Shown: positions 15,925 through 26,412, counted from the first letter of the stretch. The stretch is 39,029 bases of DNA from Bacteroidaceae bacterium (GCA_024398665.1 JAKSIS010000019.1:1-39029), one strand, 5' to 3'. Program-made: numbers and translations. The notes: generated by a model from the sequence alone, not told the origin.

Positions 15925-17778
15925 ATGAATATATTGAAGAAGACAGGAAAACTGCTTGCTCTGGTCGTGGCTGTCATGATCAGTACCGTGGCGTTTGCAG
16001 ATGAAGTGACGTTCACGGCATCGGCCCCAAAAACTGTCGTGGTAGGGGAACGTTTCAGAATCACATATAAAGTCAATACCAGGAACTACAAGGAGTTCCG
16101 TGCACCGGAAATGAACGGAATCTCAATTCTTGCCGGTCCCAGCACATCGACAAGTTCCGAAATGGTGATTTCAAACGGTAATGTGACCAATTCCACAACT
16201 GTGACTTTTACCTATACTGTAGTTTGTGAAGAGGCCGGCGAATTTACGCTTGACGGTGCTACAATTACGGCTGAAAAGGAAAAGCTCAAGTCTAATTCGC
16301 TTAAAATAAAGGTTCTGCCTCCTGACGAAAGGCCGGCATCATCGGGCCAGCAGCGTCAGGGACAGTCCGGCGGAAGTTCGCGGCAGTCACAGGCACAGGG
16401 CGGTGAGATCAGTTCCGATGAACTCTTCATGCTTGCTACTGTGGACAAGACAACGGTGTATGAGCAGGAGGCCATTCTGCTGTCATTCAAAGTATACAAG
16501 TCTCCGTCAGTGAATCTCAGCAGCCTGAGTACCAACATGCCTGACATCAAGAACTGCAATGTCCAGGAAATAGAACTGCCGCAGCAGCATGAATTCCAGC
16601 TGGAACGTTATAACGGACGCAATTACGCCACCACACTGTGGAGCCAGTATGTTCTGTTCCCACAGCAGTCAGGTGAACTGGAGATACCATCCACTACTTT
16701 CACAGGCGTTGTGATGCAGGAAGTTCCCAGTCAGGACATATTTGAAATGTTCTTCAATGCCGGCCGCTATGTGGAAGTGAAGAAGGAACTTCCCACCAAG
16801 GCTGTAAAAATCAATGTTAAGAGCCTTCCCAGCGGTAAGAGCAGCGCATATTACGGTGGAGTGGGTGACTTTTCGATCAGTTCGACCATCAGTTCGACCG
16901 ATGTCAAGGCCAATGAGGCCGTTACCGTCAAGGTTGTCCTGTCCGGTACCGGCAATCTGAAACTGGTCAAGACTCCGGAAATGAAGTTCCCGCAGGACTT
17001 TGACATTTATGACCCCAAGGTTGAAAACAAATACACCATAAAGGGCGGGCGCCAGACCGGCAACAAGGTGTTTGAATATCTGGTTATTCCGCGTCATGCC
17101 GGCCAGTATACCATTCCTGCATTGGAATTCCAGTACTTTGACACGAAAAGCGGGGAATACAGGACTCTCAAAACTGATGAATACCAGCTGAATGTGGCAA
17201 AAGGCGAGGGTGGGGATGCCCAGACATCAGTTTCATATGTCAGCAAGGAGGATTTGAAGTATGTGGGACAGGATGTCCGCTTCCATGCCACGCCGTCACG
17301 GCTGAAACAGCAGGATGACCTTTTCTTCGGTTCCATGCCGTTCTATCTGTGTCTTGCTCTTCCTGTCGTATTGCTTCTTATACTTGTCCTCCTGTCACGC
17401 AAGCGCATAGCGGACAACGCCAATCAGGCCAAAGTCCGTGTCAGGAAGGCCAGCAGTGCAGCGTCACGCCGCCTGAAGTCAGCCAGAAAACTCATGAATG
17501 AAGGCCGCAAGAACGAATTCTATGACGAAATGATGCGTGCCCTGTTCGGTTATGTCGGTGACAAGCTGTCAATACCCGTTGCTGAACTGTCACGTGACAA
17601 CATTGAGAAATCTCTGCGTGAGCATAATGTGACTGATACCCTTATCCAGAACTTCAAGTCCCTGCTTGACGACTGTGAATTCGCCCGTTTCGCTCCGGGT
17701 GATGACAGTGCGCGCATGGACCGTCTGTATGAGCAGGCATCGGACGTTATAGGACAGATGGAAAACACCATAAAATGA
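15925..17778 (+). CDS. batD: BatD protein
   Basis: 617 residues. A signal peptide (GKLLALVVAVMISTVAFA) is followed by a large periplasmic region of Ig-like beta domains with VTFTASAPKTVVVGERFRITYKVNT, typical of BatD. A Ser/Gln/Gly-rich linker lies at about 135-160. The segment VKANEAVTVKVVLSGTGNLKL is the second conserved block. One membrane segment is at about 472-492 (YLCLALPVVLLLILVLLS), then a basic, helical cytoplasmic tail (RKLMNEGRKNEFYDEMMRALFGYVGDKLSIPVAELSRDNI). It overlaps batE by four bases (ATGA). The family is tied to the Bat complex, but its biochemical role is not known. Confidence 0.92.
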   Translation: MNILKKTGKLLALVVAVMISTVAFADEVTFTASAPKTVVVGERFRITYKVNTRNYKEFRAPEMNGISILAGPSTSTSSEMVISNGNVTNSTTVTFTYTVVCEEAGEFTLDGATITAEKEKLKSNSLKIKVLPPDERPASSGQQRQGQSGGSSRQSQAQGGEISSDELFMLATVDKTTVYEQEAILLSFKVYKSPSVNLSSLSTNMPDIKNCNVQEIELPQQHEFQLERYNGRNYATTLWSQYVLFPQQSGELEIPSTTFTGVVMQEVPSQDIFEMFFNAGRYVEVKKELPTKAVKINVKSLPSGKSSAYYGGVGDFSISSTISSTDVKANEAVTVKVVLSGTGNLKLVKTPEMKFPQDFDIYDPKVENKYTIKGGRQTGNKVFEYLVIPRHAGQYTIPALEFQYFDTKSGEYRTLKTDEYQLNVAKGEGGDAQTSVSYVSKEDLKYVGQDVRFHATPSRLKQQDDLFFGSMPFYLCLALPVVLLLILVLLSRKRIADNANQAKVRVRKASSAASRRLKSARKLMNEGRKNEFYDEMMRALFGYVGDKLSIPVAELSRDNIEKSLREHNVTDTLIQNFKSLLDDCEFARFAPGDDSARMDRLYEQASDVIGQMENTIK

Positions 17779-18584
17779 ATACGGCTATGAAGAAGATCAT
17801 AACAGTACTTTTTGCAATCGCATCAGTTCTGGCAGTAAGAGCCCAGGACACGGAAGGAATGGCAATGATAGCACAGGACAGCATACAGACGGTCCCGACA
17901 CTGGCCGATGCTGACAGCGCATACATACACGGTGACTATCTGACTGCCATCAGCATATATGAAAGCATAATTGAAACCCAGGGCGTGTCGGCAACACTGT
18001 ACATGAATCTTGGAAATGCATGGTACAAGACCGATGAGATAGCCAAGGCCATTCTGAATTATGAAAGGGCCTACATTCTGGATCCGTCAGATCCTGACGT
18101 ACAGTTCAATCTGGAACTGGCGCGTACCAAAACGGTTGACAATGTCAATCCGATGAATGAACTGTTCTTTGTGGTATGGTTCAAGAAACTGCTTGCAGCA
18201 CTTGACATAAACCAGTGGGCACTCATTACGGTGGCAGTCTTCCTGCTGGCTGTGGTGCTGTTTGCAATGTTTCTGTTCTCCAAGAAGATGGCTGCAAAAA
18301 AAATATCGTTTTCTTTAAGCGTCATTTTCTTTGTTTTCTCCATTTTATCCTTTATCTTCGCTACAAGTCAGTTGGGCAGCATACGCAACCGTGACACGGC
18401 TGTCATAATGAGCCCCAGTGTTACGGTAAAGAGCACGCCCAGTGACAGCGGTACGGACCTGTTTATCATTCATGAAGGAAGAAAAGTCCGCATATTGGAC
18501 AGTTCGATGAAAGAGTGGGTGGAAATACGCCTTGAAGACGGAAACACAGGCTGGGTACCCGTAAAGGTAATGGAGATCATTTAA
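17775..18584 (+). CDS. batE: BatE, TPR and SH3-like membrane protein
   Basis: 269 residues. A second in-frame ATG at 17787 (MKKIITVLF) gives a more usual signal peptide, and either start is possible; the first is coupled to batD by ATGA. After the signal peptide come TPR-like helices (YIHGDYLTAISIYESIIE; LYMNLGNAWYKTDEIAKAILNYERAYILDPSDPDVQFNLELA). Two membrane segments span about 147-195. The C-terminal domain is SH3-like (VTVKSTPSDSGTDLFIIHEGRKVRILD...WVEIRLEDGNTGWVP). It is the last classical bat gene, with a PAP2 phosphatase gene 11 bases after it. Confidence 0.9.
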   Translation: MNTAMKKIITVLFAIASVLAVRAQDTEGMAMIAQDSIQTVPTLADADSAYIHGDYLTAISIYESIIETQGVSATLYMNLGNAWYKTDEIAKAILNYERAYILDPSDPDVQFNLELARTKTVDNVNPMNELFFVVWFKKLLAALDINQWALITVAVFLLAVVLFAMFLFSKKMAAKKISFSLSVIFFVFSILSFIFATSQLGSIRNRDTAVIMSPSVTVKSTPSDSGTDLFIIHEGRKVRILDSSMKEWVEIRLEDGNTGWVPVKVMEII

Positions 18585-18595
18585 CACTGGTATGA

Positions 18596-19309
18596 ATGAC
18601 TGATTTTCAGGGTCTCATAGAGACGGACAAGTTGGCCACGCTGTCGGTTAACGGCAGCGGGTCCCTGTTTTGGGATGGTGCGGCCAACCTCTATACATCA
18701 GTCTGGATATGGATACCTTTGGCTTTGATGGCCGTTTACCTTATTCTGAGAAACGTAAGCACCAACAGGCTTGTTCTGGTACTTCTGCTGGTTGTCGCAA
18801 CGGTGGTGTGCTGTGACCAGTTGTCGTCAACGGTGTTCAAACCGCTTTTCCAGCGCCTGAGACCAACCCGTGACCCCAGCATTCTTGATCTTGTAGATAC
18901 CGTAAACGGCTATCGTGGAGGACTTTACGGCTTTTTCAGCGGTCATGCTGCCAATTCTTTCGGTCTGGCGGTGTTTTTCATCCTTATGGTCAAGGATTTA
19001 TGGTTCGGGCTGTCAGTTGGTCTGTGGGCTACACTTAACTCATTGATAAGAAGTTATTTAGGTGTGCATTTTGTGGGCGATATAATTGTCGGTGCACTGG
19101 CCGGAAGTCTTATCGGCTGCATAATGTACCTTATATATAAAATGGTGACGCGAAATGACAGGAGTACATGCGGCATGCATCATGATTCCCAAATCATATA
19201 TACATCATCGGGATTTTTGAGAAAAGACATATATTCGTTCATCTGCATACTGCTTGGAACGTACGGAGTGATTCTCATCACGGCCTGCGTCACACAGGCG
19301 GCGGCTTGA
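18596..19309 (+). CDS. PAP2-family membrane phosphatase
   Basis: 237 residues, several membrane segments. The three PAP2 motifs are present: KPLFQRLRPTRDP (K-x6-RP), FFSGHAANS (xSGH) and RSYLGVHFVGD (R-x5-H-x3-D). Candidate substrates are undecaprenyl pyrophosphate, lipid A phosphate or phosphatidylglycerophosphate; the sequence does not decide. An ATG at 18592 stops after three codons, so the start is 18596. Its position 11 bases after batE implies co-transcription with the Bat operon and hints at an envelope role. Residues after about 190 are less conserved (RNDRSTCGMHHDSQ) and end in one more membrane segment. Confidence 0.88.
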   Translation: MTDFQGLIETDKLATLSVNGSGSLFWDGAANLYTSVWIWIPLALMAVYLILRNVSTNRLVLVLLLVVATVVCCDQLSSTVFKPLFQRLRPTRDPSILDLVDTVNGYRGGLYGFFSGHAANSFGLAVFFILMVKDLWFGLSVGLWATLNSLIRSYLGVHFVGDIIVGALAGSLIGCIMYLIYKMVTRNDRSTCGMHHDSQIIYTSSGFLRKDIYSFICILLGTYGVILITACVTQAAA

Positions 19310-19360
19310 AGGAATTTGATATTTTTAGAAAACAATAACCTGTAAATCAAATAATGCATT

Positions 19361-19618
19361 ATGACCAGACTGATCACATTTAATGAGCTTAGGGAGATCA
19401 AGGCCCAATTGCCTGAAGGCAGCATCCACCGGATTGCAGACGAACTCGGTATGGATGTGGAAACCGTAAGAAATTACTTTGGCGGTTCCAATTACCGCAA
19501 AGGTTCTGCAGTCGGACTGCATATTGAACCGGGTCCAAACGGTGGATGCGTAATTCTTGATGACACGACAGTTCTTGACCGTGCTCTTGAAATTCTGGCT
19601 GAAAACAAGGCCAGATAA
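19361..19618 (+). CDS. Small conserved DNA-binding protein (helix-turn-helix type)
   Basis: 85 residues. IHRIADELGMDVETVRNYFGG reads as a helix-turn-helix, and the second half (GLHIEPGPNGGCVILDDTTVLDRALEIL) is a short beta/alpha tail. I recognise it as a conserved Bacteroidales hypothetical often labelled DNA-binding, but not with a known function. It starts 51 bases after the PAP2 gene with no clear -7 box, so it may share the Bat transcript. A perfect 18-base palindrome lies 28 bases after its stop. Confidence 0.7.
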   Translation: MTRLITFNELREIKAQLPEGSIHRIADELGMDVETVRNYFGGSNYRKGSAVGLHIEPGPNGGCVILDDTTVLDRALEILAENKAR

Positions 19619-19622
19619 ACCG

Positions 19623-19646
19623 TTCAGGAAATTTTGGCCTGAATTT
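19623..19646 (+). terminator. Weak hairpin after the small DNA-binding gene
   Basis: TTCAGG (19623-19628) pairs with CCTGAA (19638-19643), followed by a short T-run. The stem is six bases and the signal modest. A second, better hairpin lies at 19702-19737. Confidence 0.4.
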
Positions 19647-19664
19647 ACATAATAGTTATTATGT
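19647..19664. repeat. 18-bp perfect palindrome
   Basis: ACATAATA-GT-TATTATGT, eight-base arms around a two-base spacer, all A/T-rich. It lies downstream of the DNA-binding gene and before the converging TPR gene. The size and symmetry look like a dimeric regulator site, but its position at a 3' end is odd for an operator. Confidence 0.5.
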
Positions 19665-19701
19665 TAAATAGGTTATATTGAAACATACCCTTTCATAAAA
19701 G

Positions 19702-19737
19702 AAAATGCCGATCCGAATTTTTGGACCGGCATTTCTT
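19702..19737. terminator. Bidirectional terminator between converging genes
   Basis: AAATGCCGATCC (19703-19714) and GGACCGGCATTT (19723-19734) form a 12-base stem with one mismatch and an eight-base loop. A-rich sequence lies on the left and TTTCTTG on the right, so it can work for both the plus-strand gene ending at 19618 and the minus-strand gene ending at 19759. Confidence 0.75.
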
Positions 19738-19758
19738 GTAATTGATGCTTTATAGTGA

Positions 19759-21051
19759 TCAGTTCATTGATTCAAGGAGCTTGTCCATCTCATTGAATTC
19801 CTTGGTCATGTTCAGCTTGTAGTAGATCTCATAGAGACGCATGCCCCAGTTCATCTTGTCATCAGGAGCAAGTTCGCGGTACTTTTCATAGATTGGCATT
19901 GCATCGCGGTAGTACTGCTTTTCATTCTCCAGAATGGTCTTGTACTGCTTGTCACGCGGACTGACCTTTTCATTCTTCTGCATGTAAGCCCTTGCCATTT
20001 CAATGTAGCATATGCCCAGGTTGTTATAGGCCTCCTTCAGGTTTTCATCCTTTGCGATTGCCTGCTTGTACTGTTCAACGGCTGCTTCGAAATTCTTGCC
20101 CTGCTGGTATATGACACCAAGAATGAAATAGTTGTATGACTTTTCAGGATCAGCTTCGATCATTTCCTTTGCGAACTTCTCAAGTTCCTCAGTATCACCC
20201 TTCTTGCTGTAGTAAGAAAGCAGCTTGTCATAGTAGTAGTCAACTGTAGGATACTTCATGAGACCTTCCTTCAGGGTCTTCAGCCAGTTGGCGGTGTCCT
20301 TCAGAGCTCCGTATGCGTCAACTACGAATTCAGTTGAATATTCGCCGTTTGTAGAGTTGCCTGATACGGTTGTGTCCTGTGAAGCAAGGTCATAAAGTCT
20401 GATTACATCATTCCATTTCTCCACTTTGTATGCGCAGAGCTGGTCATAATATGCATAGGTCCACATGTCACCGTCGGAAATGCGTCCTTCCATGTCAGCG
20501 GCCAGCATGGGATGTTCCTTGATCTTGAAGAACAGTTCGAAATAGTCATATGCCGTTGCAAAGTCACCGCGGCGGTTGAAATAGAATATACCGGCGCTGA
20601 TGAGCATTGATACGTTACGTGAAATTTCTTCAGAATGCTTCTTTCTGGTCTCCTGTGTCGTCTTGCCCTTTGAATTGGGAATCTGTTCCAGTGAATCGGC
20701 CTTGAATGCATAGTCGAACCACTTGAGCATGTTCTTGTACATGAGTACGGTGTCACAGTTCTGCTGGTTATAGAGCTTGAGGTTTTCCAGATAGAACTGG
20801 TCCTGATATACATTTGCGGCTACCAGCCATGTCTGATACCAGTCAGCAACCAGCGGATCTTTGATAGCCTGATCAATGAGCCTCTTTGCGGCGTTCTTGT
20901 CACCGTCGGCCTTATCCTGCTGTTCCTTTGCGTCCTTGACGACTTTTTCCGATACTTTCTGGGCCTTCTTGAGTTCCTTTTCAGACATCTGTGCTGAAGC
21001 GGTGCCGGAAAGTGCAAGAGCTGCAACCAATACAAATAAGATCTTCTTCAT
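19759..21051 (-). CDS. Secreted TPR-repeat protein
   Basis: 430 residues. A signal peptide (KKILFVLVAALALSGTASA) is followed by a lysine-rich helical region (KELKKAQKVSEKVVKDAKEQ) and TPR units. The clearest are at about 290-350 (SYNYFILGVIYQQGKNFEAAVEQYKQAIAKDENLKEAYNNLGICYIEMARAYM). It is expected in the periplasm as a protein-binding scaffold. It lies 62 bases downstream of gyrA on the same strand with no good -7 box of its own, so it probably rides on the gyrA transcript. The role is unknown. Confidence 0.85.
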   Translation of the reverse strand: MKKILFVLVAALALSGTASAQMSEKELKKAQKVSEKVVKDAKEQQDKADGDKNAAKRLIDQAIKDPLVADWYQTWLVAANVYQDQFYLENLKLYNQQNCDTVLMYKNMLKWFDYAFKADSLEQIPNSKGKTTQETRKKHSEEISRNVSMLISAGIFYFNRRGDFATAYDYFELFFKIKEHPMLAADMEGRISDGDMWTYAYYDQLCAYKVEKWNDVIRLYDLASQDTTVSGNSTNGEYSTEFVVDAYGALKDTANWLKTLKEGLMKYPTVDYYYDKLLSYYSKKGDTEELEKFAKEMIEADPEKSYNYFILGVIYQQGKNFEAAVEQYKQAIAKDENLKEAYNNLGICYIEMARAYMQKNEKVSPRDKQYKTILENEKQYYRDAMPIYEKYRELAPDDKMNWGMRLYEIYYKLNMTKEFNEMDKLLESMN

Positions 21052-21113
21052 AATCTAAATAGGTTTATCAGTTATTACATTATTAATATTTCATTTCAGG
21101 TGCGATGTTAAAA

Positions 21114-23639
21114 TCACTCTGTCACGGGCGTCCCTGCGGACTCTTCGGACTGGGGGGCTTCTCCACCCTGAACCGTGTCATCCATCTGTTCGGGTTCGCT
21201 GTCAACCTTGCATATGGAACCGATCTGGTCATTACGCTTTTCCAGGTTGATAAGACGTACGCCCTGTGTGGCACGGCCCATTACACGGAAGTCACTGACA
21301 CTGACACGCAGGGTTATGCCGGACTTGTTGATTATGACAAGGTCATTGTCATCAGTAACAGCCTGAATGGAAACAAGTTTGCCTGTCTTGTCCGTAATAT
21401 TCAAGGTCTTGACACCCTTGCCGCCGCGGTTGGTCTTACGGTAGTCCTCAATTTCAGAACGCTTGCCGTAGCCCTGCTCTGAAACGACCATGATTGTCTC
21501 TTCCGGCTGTTCGTCAACGGCAATCATGCCTACCACGCAGTCTTCGCCGTCTTCGTCAAGGGTCATGGCGCGCACACCGGTCGATGTGCGTCCCATGGCA
21601 CGTACTGTGGCTTCGTTGAAGCGGATTGCACGGCCGTTGCGGTTGGCTATGATGATTTCCTTGTTGCCGTCTGTGAGCAGAACGTTGATCACCTTGTCGC
21701 CTTCATTCAGATTTATGGCGTTGATTCCGTTGGTGCGCGGACGCGAATAATTCTCAAGCAGTGTCTTCTTGATTATGCCCTGCTGTGTGCAGAATACAAG
21801 ATAGTGGTTGTTGATGAACTCTTCATCGTTAAGGTTCCTTATGGCGATGTATGCGTTCACGGCGTCATCGGACTCAATGTTGAGCATGTTCTGGATTGCA
21901 CGGCCCTTTGATGTCTTGCCGCCTTCCGGTATGTCATATACCTTGAGCCAGAAACAGCGTCCCTTCTGTGTGAAGAAAAGAATGTAGTTGTGGGTCGTGG
22001 CAGTGAATATGTGCTCAATGAAGTCCTCGTCACGCTTGTCGCTGCCGCGGGACCCTACTCCGCCGCGTCCCTGCAGACGGTATTCCGTAAGTGCCGTACG
22101 CTTGATGTAACCCAGATGTGACATTGTGATGATCATGGGTTCGTCTGCATAGAAGTCTTCAGGATTGAATTCTTCACTTGCATAGACTATTTCGGTCTTG
22201 CGGTCGTCGCCGTAGCGGTCAATGATGGCCTGCATTTCACTCTTGATTACGGCCTTGCACTTTTCAGGGTCATCAAGAATGGACTGGAGCTCCTCTATGC
22301 GGGCCATCACCTGGTTGTACTCTTCGTGAAGCTGGTCCTGCATGAGTCCGGTCAGCTGGCGCAGACGCATGTCCACAATGGCCTTGGCCTGTATGTCATC
22401 CAGTCCGAAACGGTCCATGAGGCCCTGAATGGCATCATTGGGGGTTTTGGCTGTCTTGATTATTCTGATCACTTCATCAATGTTGTCCGATGCGATTATC
22501 AGTCCTTCAAGAATATGCGCGCGTTTTCTGGCTTCCTCAAGGTCAAACTTTGTGCGGCGTATCACCACCTCATGACGGTGGTCGTTGAAGCACTTTATGA
22601 GTTCCCTCAGGTTCAGGCATTTGGGACGGCCGTTGACCAGTGCAATGTTGTTGACTCCGAATGACGTCTGCAGCTGGGTCATCTTGAACAGCTTGTTCAG
22701 GACGACGTTTGCATTGGCATCCTTCTTGACATCAACTACAATGCGCATGCCTTCGCGGTCCGATTCGTCATTGACGTTGCTTATTCCTTCAATCTTCTTG
22801 TCAGTGACAAGTTCAGCAATGAACTTGATGAGTTCTGCCTTGTTGACACCGTAAGGAATTTCAGTGACAACAATCTTGTCATGCTGCGCTCCGGCCTCAA
22901 TTTCAGTCTTTGCACGCATTATGACACGGCCGCGGCCTGTTTCATAGGCTTCACGGACACCGCTCACTCCGTAGATGAACGCTCCTGTCGGGAAATCCGG
23001 TCCCTTGATGTACTGCATCAGTTCATCGACTGTAATGTCAGGGTTGTCAACCATTGCCATGCAGCCGTTCAGAACTTCAGTCAGGTTGTGAGGAGGCATG
23101 TTGGTAGCCATACCTACAGCAATGCCGGACGAACCGTTTACCAGCAGGTTCGGTATGCATGCGGGCAGAACGGTGGGTTCTTCCTCCTTGTTGTCATAGT
23201 TGGGTACGAAATCTACGGTGTTCCTGTTTATGTCCTGCATCATTTCCTCACCAATCTTGCGCAGTCGCACTTCGGTGTAACGCATTGCAGCGGGACTGTC
23301 TCCGTCAATCGAACCGAAGTTGCCCTGACCGTCAACCAGCGGGTAACGCATTATCCACTCCTGTGCCAGGCGTACAAGTGCACCGTATACTGATGAATCT
23401 CCGTGCGGGTGAAAATGTCCAAGAACGTCACCGACCGTACGTGCCGATTTGCGGTAACCCTTGTCTGACGTGTTGCCGTCGCGCATCATGCTGTAAAGGA
23501 TTCTGCGGTGTACGGGCTTAAGTCCGTCACGGGCGTCCGGAAGTGCTCTGGCTACTATCACTGACATTGAATAGTCAATGTATGAGGATTTCATCTCTTC
23601 CTCAATGTTCACCCTGATAATTCTCTCCTGTTCTTCCAA
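21114..23639 (-). CDS. gyrA: DNA gyrase subunit A
   Basis: 841 residues from a TTG at 23639 ([49 protein letters not shown]), which aligns with the family N-terminus. Another in-frame TTG at 23690 would sit at the predicted transcription start and is rejected. No ATG is available before MKSSY. Motifs are the quinolone region [19 protein letters not shown] (serine at the E. coli S83 place, glycine at the D87 place), the catalytic tyrosine in AMRYTE, and a C-terminal beta-pinwheel. The GyrA-box reads QGRGGVG rather than QRRGGKG. The last 25 residues are acidic. It makes ATP-driven negative supercoils with GyrB. Confidence 0.97.
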   Translation of the reverse strand: MEEQERIIRVNIEEEMKSSYIDYSMSVIVARALPDARDGLKPVHRRILYSMMRDGNTSDKGYRKSARTVGDVLGHFHPHGDSSVYGALVRLAQEWIMRYPLVDGQGNFGSIDGDSPAAMRYTEVRLRKIGEEMMQDINRNTVDFVPNYDNKEEEPTVLPACIPNLLVNGSSGIAVGMATNMPPHNLTEVLNGCMAMVDNPDITVDELMQYIKGPDFPTGAFIYGVSGVREAYETGRGRVIMRAKTEIEAGAQHDKIVVTEIPYGVNKAELIKFIAELVTDKKIEGISNVNDESDREGMRIVVDVKKDANANVVLNKLFKMTQLQTSFGVNNIALVNGRPKCLNLRELIKCFNDHRHEVVIRRTKFDLEEARKRAHILEGLIIASDNIDEVIRIIKTAKTPNDAIQGLMDRFGLDDIQAKAIVDMRLRQLTGLMQDQLHEEYNQVMARIEELQSILDDPEKCKAVIKSEMQAIIDRYGDDRKTEIVYASEEFNPEDFYADEPMIITMSHLGYIKRTALTEYRLQGRGGVGSRGSDKRDEDFIEHIFTATTHNYILFFTQKGRCFWLKVYDIPEGGKTSKGRAIQNMLNIESDDAVNAYIAIRNLNDEEFINNHYLVFCTQQGIIKKTLLENYSRPRTNGINAINLNEGDKVINVLLTDGNKEIIIANRNGRAIRFNEATVRAMGRTSTGVRAMTLDEDGEDCVVGMIAVDEQPEETIMVVSEQGYGKRSEIEDYRKTNRGGKGVKTLNITDKTGKLVSIQAVTDDNDLVIINKSGITLRVSVSDFRVMGRATQGVRLINLEKRNDQIGSICKVDSEPEQMDDTVQGGEAPQSEESAGTPVTE

Positions 23640-23696
23640 TTTGTTTAATTTTTTTAGTCTGAAAACATGCTTGTGCGGTCTTTCGGCCAAAAGCTC

Positions 23697-23727
23697 CCAA
23701 AGATACTCAAAATAATGCTACCGGCAA
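23697..23727 (-). promoter_or_regulatory. Promoter of gyrA
   Basis: On the minus strand TTG (23725-23727), a 19-base spacer, then TATCTTTTG (23697-23705), a near-consensus -7 box with one extra T. Transcription should begin close to 23690, leaving a leader of about 50 bases before the TTG start at 23639. This spacing is the main argument for the shorter GyrA. Confidence 0.65.
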
Positions 23728-23844
23728 TGTACGCGCGCGCATTTTTAATAAGGTGTTGATAACTTTTGAATGCATTTTCCGTTTGGCACGCTCTTTGTTG
23801 ATATCTTGTCGGGACAAAAGGTTCGTAACCGGCAGGAATCGCAT

Positions 23845-23852
23845 TATATTTG
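23845..23852 (+). promoter_or_regulatory. -7 box of clpC
   Basis: TATATTTG followed by CACCGG, an exact TAnnTTTG, 31 bases before the clpC ATG. No exact TTG at the usual distance. No CIRCE or CtsR-like operator is visible in the gyrA-clpC gap. Confidence 0.6.
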
Positions 23853-23883
23853 CACCGGACGGACTTTATGGTCTGACTGAAAA

Positions 23884-26412
23884 ATGCAAGAAATGGAAAA
23901 ACGCCTATCTGAAAAAATGAATTCGATACTGGTGCTCTGCAAGGAGGAGGCCGAACGTCTCTCCCACCCTGAGGTCATGCCGCACCATCTGCTGCTGGGA
24001 ATGATCCGCGACGGGGAGAACAAGGCTGTGGACATGCTGCGAGGGCTTGGTGTCGATATTTTCGAACTCAAGTCAAGGCTTGAGTCAGTACCATGTGAAC
24101 CTGTGGGAAGTACAGCTGTAAAGGCTTCAATTGAGAATATGGCCCTTTCGCAGACTGTTACCAGGCTGCTTAAAATAGGGATGCTTGAAGCGCGTCTCAT
24201 GAAAAAGGAAGAAGTGTCGCCTGAACATGTTCTTCTTGCCATTTCACGTGACAACTCCAGCAAGGCGGCTGAAATTCTGTCATCATATGATGCCGGTTAC
24301 AGGAATCTGCTGCAGCAGCTCAATGAAGTTCCTGACGTAAGGATGGGTATGGATCTGTCTGAAGATGATGACGATGATGAGGAAACTGCATCCCCGGACA
24401 GCCGCCAGGGAAAGAAGTCTTCCACTGCCACGGCGTCGCGTTCGGGCAGCGGAACCCCAGTGTTGGACAATTTCTCCACTGACATGACCCGTGCCGCCCA
24501 GGAGGGCCGGCTGGATCCTGTCATTGGCCGTGAGAAGGAAATGGAACGTCTGGCGCAGATTCTTACACGCCGCAAGAAGAACAATCCTGTTCTGATAGGT
24601 GAACCGGGTGTAGGCAAATCAGCCATTGTCGAAGGTCTTGCGCAGCGTATTGTACAGCGCAAGGTGTCACGCATGCTGTTCGGCAAACGTGTGCTTTCAC
24701 TGGATATGGCAGCCGTAGTGGCCGGTACAAAATATCGCGGACAGTTTGAGGAAAGGATAAGGTCAATCATTCAGGAATTGAAGAAAAATCCTGACATAAT
24801 TCTTTTCATTGATGAAATCCATACCATAATCGGGGCAGGTTCGGCTCCCGGTTCTATGGACGCTGCAAACATGCTCAAACCGGCTTTGTCACGTGGCGAG
24901 ATACAGTGCATAGGAGCAACGACTGTGGACGAATTCCGCAAGTCGATAGAAAAGGACGGTGCCCTGGAACGCCGTTTCCAGAAGATTATAGTCGAACCCT
25001 CAACGCCTGACGAGACCCTCCGGATTCTTCGCAACATAAAGGACCGTTACGAAGAGCATCATAACGTTACGTATACCGATGAGGCCCTTCAGTCATGCGT
25101 CAGTCTGGCTGAAAGGTATATAACCGACCGTTCGTTCCCGGACAAGGCAATTGACATTCTGGACGAGGCCGGTTCACGTACTCATCTTGGCAATCTGTCT
25201 GTGCCTAAGGAAATTGAAGAGAAGGAAAAGCAGATCGATTCCACCCGTGACGGCAAGAATGACGCGGTAATACGCCAGGACTTTGAACTGGCCGCCCGCT
25301 ACCGTGATTATGAAAAGCAGCTGGAGGGTGAACTGGAGCGCATGCGCAGGGATTGGGAGGAATCCCTGAAGGACCACCGTGAAACAGTGGGCGCTGACAG
25401 CATATCGGAAGTGGTGTCAATGATAAGCGGAATACCCGTCAGCAAGATTGCCAGCGATGAAAGTGAGCGTCTGCGTACGCTTTCCAGTGCGCTCAAGGCA
25501 AAGGTCATTGCCCAGGATTCAGCTGTCGACATTCTTGCAAAGGCTGTGCGCCGCAGTCGTGTCGGTTTGAAAAATCCCAACAAACCTATAGGCACGTTCC
25601 TCTTCCTTGGACCTACTGGCGTAGGAAAGACACTGCTTGCCAAGCAGCTGGCTGAGCATCTGTTCTCCAGTGCCGACGCGCTGATACGCGTTGACATGAG
25701 CGAATTCATGGAGAAGTTCGCCGTGTCACGTCTGGTCGGAGCCCCTCCCGGATATGTGGGGTATGAGAACGGCGGGCAGCTTACTGAAAAGGTACGCCGC
25801 AAGCCCTACTCCATTGTCCTTTTCGATGAAATAGAGAAGGCTCATCAGGATGTGTTCAACATTCTGCTTCAGGTGATGGATGAGGGCCGTCTTACGGACA
25901 GTGACAGCCGTACCGTCGATTTCCGTAACACCATTATCATAATGACGTCGAACATAGGGTCACGCCAGATTCAGGAATACGGAAACGGTATAGGCTTTTC
26001 ATCGGCCGACAACAGTTCCCAGACCCGCCAGGACATTATCCGCAAGGCATTGAACCGGCAGTTCGCCCCTGAATTCATAAACAGGATTGATGAGATAATA
26101 ACTTTTGACCAGCTTGACCGCAGTGCCATAGGAAGGATTGTGGAGATAGAGACGGATCAGGTCCGGCAGCGTGTCGAAGGGCTTGGATACGGTCTCCAGA
26201 TGTCAGAAAAGGCCATGTCATTCCTTGCTGACAAGGGTTACAGCCGCGAATACGGCGCCCGTCCGCTGAAACGTGCGGTTCAGACATACGTTGAGGACAG
26301 GATTGCCGAGGTCCTGATTGAATCGGATTGCCGTCCGGGAATGACTCTTCAGGTCGATGTGACTGAAAACGGTGATGACCTGAAGGTGACAGCCGTGGAG
26401 ATATCGGACTAA
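23884..26412 (+). CDS. clpC: ClpC-type AAA+ chaperone (ClpA/B family)
   Basis: 842 residues. The N domain spans about 1-150 (Clp-N repeats, [29 protein letters not shown]), then an acidic/Ser linker ([20 protein letters not shown]). The first AAA+ module has Walker A at 239-246 (GEPGVGKS) and Walker [13 protein letters not shown] short coiled middle domain with a UVR-like stretch ([22 protein letters not shown]) marks ClpC rather than ClpB. The second AAA+ module has Walker A at 576-583 (GPTGVGKT), pore loop [13 protein letters not shown] and sensor 2 [10 protein letters not shown]. It unfolds substrates for ClpP or disaggregates proteins. An alternative start is the ATG three codons on (23893). 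A terminator separates it from htpG. Confidence 0.94.
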   Translation: MQEMEKRLSEKMNSILVLCKEEAERLSHPEVMPHHLLLGMIRDGENKAVDMLRGLGVDIFELKSRLESVPCEPVGSTAVKASIENMALSQTVTRLLKIGMLEARLMKKEEVSPEHVLLAISRDNSSKAAEILSSYDAGYRNLLQQLNEVPDVRMGMDLSEDDDDDEETASPDSRQGKKSSTATASRSGSGTPVLDNFSTDMTRAAQEGRLDPVIGREKEMERLAQILTRRKKNNPVLIGEPGVGKSAIVEGLAQRIVQRKVSRMLFGKRVLSLDMAAVVAGTKYRGQFEERIRSIIQELKKNPDIILFIDEIHTIIGAGSAPGSMDAANMLKPALSRGEIQCIGATTVDEFRKSIEKDGALERRFQKIIVEPSTPDETLRILRNIKDRYEEHHNVTYTDEALQSCVSLAERYITDRSFPDKAIDILDEAGSRTHLGNLSVPKEIEEKEKQIDSTRDGKNDAVIRQDFELAARYRDYEKQLEGELERMRRDWEESLKDHRETVGADSISEVVSMISGIPVSKIASDESERLRTLSSALKAKVIAQDSAVDILAKAVRRSRVGLKNPNKPIGTFLFLGPTGVGKTLLAKQLAEHLFSSADALIRVDMSEFMEKFAVSRLVGAPPGYVGYENGGQLTEKVRRKPYSIVLFDEIEKAHQDVFNILLQVMDEGRLTDSDSRTVDFRNTIIIMTSNIGSRQIQEYGNGIGFSSADNSSQTRQDIIRKALNRQFAPEFINRIDEIITFDQLDRSAIGRIVEIETDQVRQRVEGLGYGLQMSEKAMSFLADKGYSREYGARPLKRAVQTYVEDRIAEVLIESDCRPGMTLQVDVTENGDDLKVTAVEISD

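Noticed and set aside
23640-23690. Longer GyrA starting at the TTG at 23690
   Set aside because: The predicted -7 box ends at 23697, so that codon would be at the transcription start, and the extra residues do not belong to the family.
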